From contig JAFAKZ010000576.1 in NCBI GenBank assembly GCA_019234745.1, positions 1 to 6,269 on the forward strand: a DNA stretch of 6,269 bases, written 5' to 3'. The stretch comes from Burkholderiales bacterium. GTDB taxonomy: Bacteria > Pseudomonadota > Gammaproteobacteria > Burkholderiales > Chitinimonadaceae. How positions within the stretch are numbered: the stretch's first letter is position 1; each line of letters starts with the position of its first letter. This document shows, piece by piece, positions 1-5,701 of the stretch. The notes under the pieces were generated by a model. It was not told the DNA's origin and did not search any database. It worked only from the letters and a program-made list of their open reading frames with translations. The translations under genes were made by a program, and so were the position numbers.

Positions 1-1386
1 TTGGTCGTGATGGCGAACCACCGTATTTCACATGATATCGATGCCTCCTGGCGCTGCTATTCGGACGACGCCAAGGAAGGCGCCAGCAACTCGCTCTTGG
101 GCATGGGCGCCAACGGCCCCGAGGCCGTCACCAACTTCATGCGCGACTCGGGGCCCGACAACGCCGCCGTACACCACCGGCGCTGGCTGCTCTACCCACA
201 GTCGAAATTCATCGGCTTGGGCGATGTGCCCAATGCCGACAAGGCGCGGGCCGCCAGCGGCTTCACGGCCTTCGACGGCCTGTACGGCAGCAACCGGCCG
301 CACGTGGTGCACGACTACGTGGCCTGGCCGCCGCCCGGCTGGATTCCCTACGAGGTCGCCTTCCCGCGCTGGTCCTTCTCGCTGCCCGGGGCGGACTTCA
401 GCGCCGCCAGCGTGACGGTGGAGCTGGCCGGTGCGCCCGTACCCGTGCAGATCGAGCCGCCCAACGATACGGCGGGCGAACCCAGCATCGTGTGGAGCAT
501 TGCGCAGGGTGTGGACCATTTGCCCAAACCGGAGCACGACACCCGCTATCGGGTGACCATCGAGGGCGTGAAGTTGGGCAGCGACACGCGCCGCTTCGCT
601 TACGATGTGACCGTGTTCGACCCCGATGCACCCGCACCAGGAAAGCGTGAGGCACTGGTGGTCGGCCCGGCGCGCATCAGCACAAACGGCGCTGTTTTCG
701 GCGTACCGCCGCAGCCGGGCGCGACCGGCTCGGAATGGCGTGCCCTCTACTTGGAGCGCTGGCCCATCGCACAAGGGGCCGAGCACGGCTACGGCGCGTT
801 TTCCTACGCGGGCAGCAACGACTACCCGGTGATCCAGGCGCAGGTCGTGGCGAGCAGCAAGCAGGCTTTCCGCCTGGCGCATACGCACCTCGGCGACGAG
901 GTGTTGCTATTGTCCCAGCCCATTGTCGCGGGCGCCCAGGCGCGTCTCGCCTTCAAGAGCCGGCGCGGCGTCGCGGGCAGCGACGAGGTTGCGAACGTGG
1001 ACGTGCTGGTAGAGGGGCGCGACAATTGGGAGACGGTTTACACGCAACGCAGCGACGGCACCATGGCGAGCGCCGAGAAGGAATTCAGCGCGCATCAGGT
1101 AGACTTGTCGCCCTATGCGGGGCGCCTCTTGCAGCTACGCTTTCGCTACACCTTCGCCAACGGTAGTTATTTCACACCGGACGATGCGCGCGTGGGTTGG
1201 TATCTGGACGAGATTCGGCTGGATGGCGCCTATCGCGTGGTGAGTACGGGGGAGCCGGCGCGCAGCGCGGGCGGCAAATTTGAATTCAAACCGGATCGCA
1301 GCGGCGAGTGGCGCCTGCAGGCCCGGCCGCTGGTGTACCGGGCGGCGGGTGACTGGGGGCCGTTGGCTGCCGTGACCGTGGAGTAG
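1..1386 (+). CDS. Secreted CAP (SCP-like) domain protein with beta-sandwich C-terminal region, 5' end outside window
   Basis: The reading frame is open from the first base and ends in TAG at 1384-1386. The visible 461 residues begin inside a conserved domain, so the true start almost certainly lies upstream and the TTG at base 1 should not be taken as the start. Residues about 4-77 look like a bacterial CAP/SCP domain: ANHRISHD, then an S-L-L-G-M-G-A-N-G-P-E-A-V segment, then VHHRRWLLYP and GLGDVP. Residues about 108-208 contain the WPPPGW...PRWSFSLPGADF...SIVW pattern, probably an Ig-like domain that often follows CAP in such proteins. Residues about 280-410 resemble a MAM or jelly-roll domain, with DNWETVY, a segment around VDLSPYAG and GWYLDEIRLDG. 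The last 45 residues look like another beta domain. These proteins are normally exported, but any signal peptide is out of view. The substrate or partner is unknown. dacB follows after 3 bases, which suggests co-transcription. The domain assignments come from motif recognition and are less certain beyond the CAP part. Confidence 0.8.
   Translation: MVVMANHRISHDIDASWRCYSDDAKEGASNSLLGMGANGPEAVTNFMRDSGPDNAAVHHRRWLLYPQSKFIGLGDVPNADKARAASGFTAFDGLYGSNRPHVVHDYVAWPPPGWIPYEVAFPRWSFSLPGADFSAASVTVELAGAPVPVQIEPPNDTAGEPSIVWSIAQGVDHLPKPEHDTRYRVTIEGVKLGSDTRRFAYDVTVFDPDAPAPGKREALVVGPARISTNGAVFGVPPQPGATGSEWRALYLERWPIAQGAEHGYGAFSYAGSNDYPVIQAQVVASSKQAFRLAHTHLGDEVLLLSQPIVAGAQARLAFKSRRGVAGSDEVANVDVLVEGRDNWETVYTQRSDGTMASAEKEFSAHQVDLSPYAGRLLQLRFRYTFANGSYFTPDDARVGWYLDEIRLDGAYRVVSTGEPARSAGGKFEFKPDRSGEWRLQARPLVYRAAGDWGPLAAVTVE
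1380..1383 (+). promoter_or_regulatory. Ribosome binding site of dacB
   Basis: GGAG lies 6 bases before the ATG at 1390, inside the last codons of the upstream CAP-protein gene. This supports 1390 as the dacB start and suggests translation of the pair from one message. An alternative ATG at 1408 has no comparable site and would shorten the signal peptide. Confidence 0.6.
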
Positions 1387-1389
1387 TGG

Positions 1390-2826
1390 ATGTTTGTGAG
1401 TAGATGGATGACGGGCTGCGCGGCGGCCCTGTTGGCAGCGAGCGTGGCGGCACAGTCGCTGCCCTCGACGGTGGTGGCGTCCTTGAGGGCAGTCAAGGTG
1501 CCGGAGAGCGCGGTAGGCGTGATCGTCATGCCGCTTGACGGTGGCGCACCGGTGCTGGAGAACCACGCCGACGACGCGCTGAACCCCGCGTCCACCATGA
1601 AGCTGGTCACGACCTTCGCGGCGCTCGAAAACCTGGGGCCTGCCTTTCAATGGCACACGGGCTTGTATACCGATGGCACCATCGAGGGCGATACACTCAA
1701 GGGCAATCTCTATGTGCGCGGCGGCGGTGATCCGGCACTGACCTATGAGCGCGTCTGGCTGCTGCTGCGCGACCTGAAGGCGCGAGGCGTACGCAAGGTG
1801 GCGGGCGACCTGGTGCTGGATCGCAGCTACTTCAAGCTACCCCCGGCGCGGCCCGACGCGGAGCCTTTCGATGCGCAGCCCGAGCGCGCCTACAATGTGG
1901 GGCCCGATGCGCTTCTGATGAACTTTAAGGCCCTACGCTTCGATATCAGCTCGGACGAACACACCGCCACCGTGCGTGCCGACCCCGAGATGGCAGGTGT
2001 GAATACCGTGTCGCGCTTCAAGGTCGTTGCCATGCCCTGCGACAGCTGGCGTGCCGGTTGGGAGCGGCCAGAAATCGTCAACGAAGGTGGACAGGTACGC
2101 GTAACGCTGCAGGGGCGCTTCCCGCGCAACTGCCGGCAGGACCGCTACCTGGGCCTGCTTGACCCGGTGGAGTTCGCCGACCGCCTGACGCGCGGACTGT
2201 GGACGGAGCTGGGTGGCAGCATCGCCGGCAAGACGCGCGAGGGCCTGACGCCGCCCGACGCGCAACGCCTGGCTGATCAGGCATCGCCTGCACTGGCCCA
2301 GGTCATCCGCGATGTAAACAAGCTGTCGAACAATACGATGGCGCGCACGATCTTCCTCACCCTAGGTGCGGAACACCCGCAGCCCGGGCGTGACAGCGCT
2401 GCCGCCGCCGTCTTGCTGATCAACGACTGGCTGACCAAACGTGGCCTGCGTTTCGCCGAGCTCACGCTGGAAAACGGCGCCGGCCTGTCGCGTGAAGAGC
2501 GCGTCAGCCCACGCCACCTGGCGCAGCTGCTGCAGGTGGCAGCGCACAGCCCGTATGGGCCGGAGCTGCTATCCAGCCTGCCCATCCTGGGTATCGACGG
2601 CACCCTGGTGCACCGGCTGGTCGATAGCCCCGAGGCGGGGCAGGGGCATTTGAAGACGGGAACGCTGGACGACTCCAAGGCCATTGCCGGTGTGATGCGC
2701 GACCATACAGGGCGCGAGTGGGTGGTGGTGGCGATCGCCAACCACCCGCGAGCCGACGCGGCGCAGGGCGCGTTCGATCGCTTGTTGGAGTGGGTTTGGG
2801 CGGGGGCAGGGGCGACGAGTAATTAG
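1390..2826 (+). CDS. dacB: D-alanyl-D-alanine carboxypeptidase/endopeptidase, PBP4 type (peptidase family S13)
   Basis: This periplasmic class C penicillin-binding protein trims the terminal D-Ala of peptidoglycan stem peptides and can cut D-Ala-meso-diaminopimelate cross-links. All three active-site motifs are present: S68-T-M-K71 (SxxK, nucleophile S68), S313-N-N315 (SxN) and K422-T-G424 (KTG). Their wide spacing, with about 240 residues between the first two, is typical of PBP4 because an extra domain sits between them. Length is 478 residues, close to the 477 of E. coli PBP4. Residues 361-374 (ENGAGLSREERVSP) match the family DGSGLSR segment with substitutions at its start. The N-terminus (two arginines or less, then an Ala/Leu-rich core) is a signal peptide with likely cleavage after A21, before Q22. 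The gene begins 3 bases after the CAP-protein gene. A REP-rich gap follows it and no clear terminator was seen. Confidence 0.95.
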   Translation: MFVSRWMTGCAAALLAASVAAQSLPSTVVASLRAVKVPESAVGVIVMPLDGGAPVLENHADDALNPASTMKLVTTFAALENLGPAFQWHTGLYTDGTIEGDTLKGNLYVRGGGDPALTYERVWLLLRDLKARGVRKVAGDLVLDRSYFKLPPARPDAEPFDAQPERAYNVGPDALLMNFKALRFDISSDEHTATVRADPEMAGVNTVSRFKVVAMPCDSWRAGWERPEIVNEGGQVRVTLQGRFPRNCRQDRYLGLLDPVEFADRLTRGLWTELGGSIAGKTREGLTPPDAQRLADQASPALAQVIRDVNKLSNNTMARTIFLTLGAEHPQPGRDSAAAAVLLINDWLTKRGLRFAELTLENGAGLSREERVSPRHLAQLLQVAAHSPYGPELLSSLPILGIDGTLVHRLVDSPEAGQGHLKTGTLDDSKAIAGVMRDHTGREWVVVAIANHPRADAAQGAFDRLLEWVWAGAGATSN

Positions 2827-2870
2827 ATACTAAGCGTTCCGCAGATCAATGGAGACGCGCTGCGCGCTTA

Positions 2871-2908
2871 CCCCCACCCTAACCCTCCCCCTGACTACAA
2901 GGGGAGGG
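2871..2908. repeat. REP-like palindromic unit A
   Basis: This C-rich arm runs into a hairpin: CCCTCCCC at 2883-2890 pairs with GGGGAGGG at 2901-2908 across a 10-base loop. Translated, it gives the PTLTLPL/RGG type of low-complexity peptide often mis-called as a gene over such repeats. The outer arm 2871-2890 is an inverted copy of 3020-3039 (17 of 20 matching), so units A and B face each other as in a BIME-type pair. The family name is my inference; copies elsewhere in the genome cannot be seen. Confidence 0.6.
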
Positions 2909-3000
2909 GACCGGTTCGCGGATGTAACTAACATCGTGCCACCTGGTAGGTCATCTCGCTTGCCACTGCCACTATCGGTTCTGGCTACCGTCGACCAGCC

Positions 3001-3039
3001 CCTTCCCATTGCGGAGCAGGGGGAAGGTTGGGATGGGGG
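3001..3039. repeat. REP-like palindromic unit B, inverted relative to unit A
   Basis: CCTTCCC at 3001-3007 pairs with GGGAAGG at 3021-3027 across a 13-base loop, followed by the G-rich arm extending to about 3039-3043. The arm 3020-3039 mirrors 2871-2890 with three differences, all transitions. About 90 bases lie between the two hairpins and show no coding signal. The unit sits about 75 bases before ubiD and could influence transcript stability or read-through from dacB, but nothing in the sequence proves that. Confidence 0.6.
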
Positions 3040-3071
3040 TGGGTCGAAAGACATGCAAGGTAAGTAGTCTC

Positions 3072-3096
3072 GGTGGCTGAAATAAATACAGCCGCC
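3072..3096 (+). other. Hairpin in the ubiD leader
   Basis: GGTGGCTG at 3072-3079 pairs with CAGCCGCC at 3089-3096. The 8-pair stem contains one G-T position, and the 9-base loop is made only of A and T. It ends 20 bases before the ubiD start. No T run follows it, so it is not an ordinary intrinsic terminator. It may be a leader structure, an operator-like dyad, or chance. Confidence 0.35.
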
Positions 3097-3116
3097 AAAC
3101 ACAAGAAAGAACCCAG

Positions 3117-4640
3117 ATGAAGTACCACGACCTGCGCGATTTCATGGCGCAACTGGAAGTCCGCGGCGAACTCAAGCGCATCACGGCGCCCGTCTCCACG
3201 AAATTGGAGATGACGGAAATCTGCGACCGCGTGTTGCGCGCAGAAGGGCCGGCGCTCTTGTTCGAGAAGGTGCCGGGCCACACTATGCCCGTGCTGGGCA
3301 ATCTGTTCGGCACGCCCAAGCGCTTGGCGCTGGGCATGGGGGCGGAAGATGCCGGCGCCTTGCGCGAGATCGGCAAGCTGCTGGCCTACCTGAAGGAGCC
3401 GGATCCGCCCAAGGGCCTGAAGGACGCGTGGGACAAGCTGCCCATTCTGAAGCAGGTGCTCAATATGGCGCCCAAGCAGCATCGCAGTGGGCCGTGCCAG
3501 GAAGTCGTGCTGGAAGGCAAGGATGTCGACCTGGGCAGCCTACCCATCCAGTACTGTTGGCCGGGCGATGTGGCCCCGCTGATCACCTGGGGCCTGGTGG
3601 TCACCCGCGGTCCGCACAAGGCGCGGCAGAACCTGGGCATCTACCGCCAGCAGCTGATCGGCCGCAATCAACTCATCATGCGCTGGCTGGCGCAGCGCGG
3701 CGGGGCGCTGGACTTTCGCGAGCACGCCATCCGCAACCCAGGCGAGAAATTCCCCATCTCCGTCGTACTGGGCTGCGACCCGGCCACCATCCTGGGCGCC
3801 GTCACACCCGTGCCCGATTCGCTATCGGAGTACCAGTTCGCCGGCCTGTTGCGCGGCAGCAAGACGGAAGTCGTACAGTGCATCGGTAATGGCCTGCAGG
3901 TGCCGGCCACGGCTGAGATTGTGTTGGAAGGCCATATCGCGCCGGCCGAAAAGGGCTGGACGGGCACGAGCGAGCACGGTGTGCCGCTGCGCGAGCAGGG
4001 CGGCTACCTGCACGCGCTGGAAGGACCTTACGGGGACCATACGGGCTACTACAACGAGCAGGACTGGTTTCCCGTGTTCACCGTGGACCGCATCACGCAC
4101 CGGCGCGATCCGATCTACCACAGCACCTACACGGGCAAGCCGCCTGATGAACCCGCCGTGCTGGGCGTGGCGTTGAACGAGGTGCTGGTCCCCATCTTGC
4201 AGAAGCAGTTCCCGGAGATCGTCGACTTCTATCTGCCACCGGAGGGCTGCTCCTACCGCATGGCCATCGTCAGCATGAAGAAGTCCTACCCCGGCCACAG
4301 CAAGCGCGTGATGTTCGGCGTGTGGAGCTTCCTACGCCAGTTCATGTACACGAAGTTCATCGTGGTCGTGGACGACGACGTGAACACGCGCGACTGGAAG
4401 GAAGTGATCTGGGCCATCACCACGCGCGTCGACCCCGTACGCGATACAGTGATGGTCGAATCCACGCCCATCGACTACCTTGATTTTGCCAGCCCGGTGT
4501 CGGGTCTGGGGTCGAAGATGGGGCTGGATGCGACGAACAAGTGGCCAGGTGAGACGACGCGTGAATGGGGTGTGCCGATTACGCGCAATCCTGATATTGT
4601 GAGCCGCGTCGACGCTATGTGGAGCAGCCTGGGCTTGTAG
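3117..4640 (+). CDS. ubiD: 3-octaprenyl-4-hydroxybenzoate carboxy-lyase (UbiD)
   Basis: UbiD removes the carboxyl group of 3-polyprenyl-4-hydroxybenzoate in ubiquinone synthesis, using prenylated FMN made by UbiX plus a divalent metal. The 507 residues match the family along their whole length. From memory of the E. coli enzyme, the cofactor and metal positions are conserved with the same numbering: N172 (metal), I175-Y-R177, R189-W-L191, R194-G195 and E238 (metal). The proton-donor aspartate is D307 in EGPYGDHTGYY (302-312). It falls about 20 residues later than in E. coli because the loop after EGHI (271-274) is longer. Other landmarks are STYTGKPPDEPAVLGVALNE and the C-terminal YLDFASPVSGLGSKMGLDAT. 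The start at 3117 fits the family N-terminus (MKYHDLRDF). Its ribosome binding site is only a weak purine stretch (AAGAAAGA, 3103-3110). No ubiX is in the window. Confidence 0.97.
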   Translation: MKYHDLRDFMAQLEVRGELKRITAPVSTKLEMTEICDRVLRAEGPALLFEKVPGHTMPVLGNLFGTPKRLALGMGAEDAGALREIGKLLAYLKEPDPPKGLKDAWDKLPILKQVLNMAPKQHRSGPCQEVVLEGKDVDLGSLPIQYCWPGDVAPLITWGLVVTRGPHKARQNLGIYRQQLIGRNQLIMRWLAQRGGALDFREHAIRNPGEKFPISVVLGCDPATILGAVTPVPDSLSEYQFAGLLRGSKTEVVQCIGNGLQVPATAEIVLEGHIAPAEKGWTGTSEHGVPLREQGGYLHALEGPYGDHTGYYNEQDWFPVFTVDRITHRRDPIYHSTYTGKPPDEPAVLGVALNEVLVPILQKQFPEIVDFYLPPEGCSYRMAIVSMKKSYPGHSKRVMFGVWSFLRQFMYTKFIVVVDDDVNTRDWKEVIWAITTRVDPVRDTVMVESTPIDYLDFASPVSGLGSKMGLDATNKWPGETTREWGVPITRNPDIVSRVDAMWSSLGL

Positions 4641-4678
4641 CCACATTCATGGATACGTGCTGGTGTATTTTCGATAAC

Positions 4679-4684
4679 AGAGGA
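4679..4684 (+). promoter_or_regulatory. Ribosome binding site deciding the start of the DUF4124-like gene
   Basis: AGAGGA lies 6 bases before the ATG at 4691. It favours 4691 over the ATG at 4685, which is too close, and over 4619, which would overlap ubiD and put non-signal-like residues ahead of a classic signal peptide. Confidence 0.65.
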
Positions 4685-4690
4685 ATGTTG

Positions 4691-5320
4691 ATGAAGAAGA
4701 TCATGTGCAGAGGTTTTCTGGTGGCGGGTTTGGCAGGCGTGGCCGTGGCGGCGCAGGCCCAGCTGTACAAGTGCCAGCAGGGCGACGGCAGCTTTGCTTT
4801 TCAGGATGCGCCGTGCGCGACCGGAAGCAAGAGCGAAGTACTGAACGTACATTCGGCCAGCGGCGACACCATGGGCGTGGCCGGCTCGGCCAGCCGGGGG
4901 GCGATGACGTTTCTCAAGGCCGCTGTGAAGCTGCGCCAATCGCAACTCAAGGCGAGTGATGCAGCCGTGGCCTGCGTAAGAAACTTGAGCGACGGCAGCC
5001 TGACATCGACCTTCAGCAGCCTGCTCAATAGTCAGCTGTCGGCGGATGAGCGCCACGAAGCGGATGTTTTCTACAGCAGCACCGCTGGACAGAAACTGAT
5101 GAACGCCGGCGCGCGCGGCCTGGCATCGGCGCTGGGCAATCAAGCAGGTGATGCGCCGCCCTCGTTCATCGACGCTGAATTGCGGCAGATCGAAAACTTC
5201 AAGCACACGAGCGCGGGACGCAAGATGATGAGCATCAACCTGTGGACCGGGCCTGACGCGCAGCGCATGCTTACGCCCAAGATGCGGGAGTTGTTCGGCG
5301 GTTGCGGCGTGCACATCTAA
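4691..5320 (+). CDS. Exported protein with N-terminal DUF4124-like motif and DUF2059-like region
   Basis: This protein has 209 residues and no known function. Residues 1-23 form a signal peptide (MKK start, hydrophobic core, AQA at 21-23 before Q24), so the mature protein is probably periplasmic. Directly after it, QLYKC...GSFAFQDAPC (24-42) is the hallmark of DUF4124, with cysteines C28 and C42 probably forming a disulfide. Residues about 117-140 (SADERHEADVFYSSTAGQKL plus a little more) resemble the FYxSxxGxKL signature of DUF2059, and a similar ENFKHTSAGRKMM follows at 168-180, as if the motif were repeated. Two further cysteines, C95 and C205, could pair. The gene starts 50 bases after ubiD, so it may share that transcript or have its own weak promoter. 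Its stop codon TAA is the last three bases of CTAA, immediately at the left edge of the palindromic element at 5321. The DUF4124 call is fairly firm; the DUF2059 call is tentative. Confidence 0.85.
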   Translation: MKKIMCRGFLVAGLAGVAVAAQAQLYKCQQGDGSFAFQDAPCATGSKSEVLNVHSASGDTMGVAGSASRGAMTFLKAAVKLRQSQLKASDAAVACVRNLSDGSLTSTFSSLLNSQLSADERHEADVFYSSTAGQKLMNAGARGLASALGNQAGDAPPSFIDAELRQIENFKHTSAGRKMMSINLWTGPDAQRMLTPKMRELFGGCGVHI

Positions 5321-5606
5321 GGAAGCGCTGCAAAAATCCACTATCGAGCGTCAGCGAGGCTCCGTACGTGCGTTCTTGGCGCTTTAGCGCCTTAGAACCA
5401 CGGCCTACCCCCTGCGGGTGCTCGCCGCGGCACCCGTAGAGGGTATGCCGCGGATTGTAAGCCGCTAAAGCGGCAACAACCGCGCAACGAGGGCGGGGGG
5501 AGTGGAATCAATAAGCGACAACTCGTTGACTTTCTTACATCCTAGAGCGCACGGCTTCGCCGGGTGATAACTGAAGTTCCAGATTGCCACCTTTTGTAGC
5601 GCCTCC
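5321..5606. mobile_element. Candidate IS5-type MITE (non-autonomous palindromic element)
   Basis: The ends are inverted repeats: 5321-5335 (GGAAGCGCTGCAAAA) and the complement of 5592-5606 (GGAGGCGCTACAAAA) agree at 13 of 15 positions, both differences being transitions. CTAA (5317-5320) precedes the element and CTAG (5607-5610) follows it. IS5-group transposons are known to use CTAR targets and have ends beginning GGAAG. The 286 bases carry no transposase and no credible gene, so this would be a non-autonomous element. The interior is strongly palindromic (see 5372-5479). The two flanking tetramers are not identical, so the target duplication is imperfect or has mutated. Alternatively it is an unrelated intergenic fold that happens to have similar ends. 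Confidence 0.55.
5372..5479. repeat. Nested dyad: three hairpins arranged as a large palindrome
   Basis: Hairpin 1 is GTTCT-GGCGC-TTTA-GCGCC-AGAAC (5372-5398, with small internal loops). The central hairpin spans 5401-5450: CGGC (5401-5404), TACCC (5406-5410) and CGGGTGC (5415-5421) pair with GCACCCG (5430-5436), GGGTA (5441-5445) and GCCG (5447-5450). Hairpin 3 has TTGT (5455-5458) and GCCGC (5461-5465) pairing with GCGGC (5470-5474) and ACAA (5476-5479), around a TAAA loop. Hairpin 3 is close to the reverse complement of hairpin 1, so the whole region can also fold as one long foldback. Confidence 0.7.
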
Positions 5607-5616
5607 CTAGAGCGCA
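5542..5616. repeat. 10-base direct repeat CTAGAGCGCA, two copies
   Basis: CTAGAGCGCA occurs at 5542-5551 and 5607-5616; both copies are preceded by C. The second copy begins with the CTAG that borders the right end of the candidate element, and the first lies inside the element. The 55 bases between them include the small hairpin CGGC-TTC-GCCG (5552-5562) and the right terminal inverted repeat. Confidence 0.5.
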
Positions 5617-5628
5617 GCTCGTATCAGG

Positions 5629-5663
5629 AAAAAGGCCACCCCGGGGAGTAGGGTGGCCTTTTT
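5629..5663. terminator. Bidirectional intrinsic terminator
   Basis: AAAAAGGCCACCC (5629-5641) is perfectly complementary to GGGTGGCCTTTTT (5651-5663) around a 9-base loop. The GC core is followed by a T run on both strands. It therefore serves the DUF4124-like gene from the left and the GDSL hydrolase gene (ending at 5702) from the right. Confidence 0.93.
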
Positions 5664-5701
5664 CATGGGTACGGCGATTTACTGACAGGGATCGATCTTG
5701 C

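Noticed and set aside
28..888. 286-residue open frame on the - strand opposite the CAP-protein gene
   Set aside because: It is antisense to a frame with clear CAP motifs, its translation is rich in Arg, Gly, Ala, Val and His without recognisable domains, and long antisense frames are expected in GC-rich coding DNA.
2857..2867. Small GCGC-TGC-GCGC hairpin after dacB as its terminator
   Set aside because: The stem is only four pairs with a three-base loop and no T run follows, so it is not convincing.
2849..3067. 72-residue open frame on the + strand in the dacB-ubiD gap
   Set aside because: Its sequence (PTLTLPL, RGGD, GEGWDGG) is the translation of the two REP-like palindromes, a well-known false gene type.
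4619..4690. Upstream start giving a 233-residue version of the DUF4124-like protein
   Set aside because: It would overlap ubiD, lacks a good ribosome binding site and buries the signal peptide behind 24 unrelated residues; 4691 fits better.
4475..5341. 288-residue open frame on the - strand across the end of ubiD and the DUF4124-like gene
   Set aside because: It lies opposite two well-supported genes, has no recognisable motif and has the composition of a shadow frame.
5326..5517. Inner pair of ends (CGCT...TCCACT) as alternative limits of the palindromic element
   Set aside because: Only about 11 of 17 positions match, against 13 of 15 for the outer pair at 5321 and 5606, which also have CTAR flanks.
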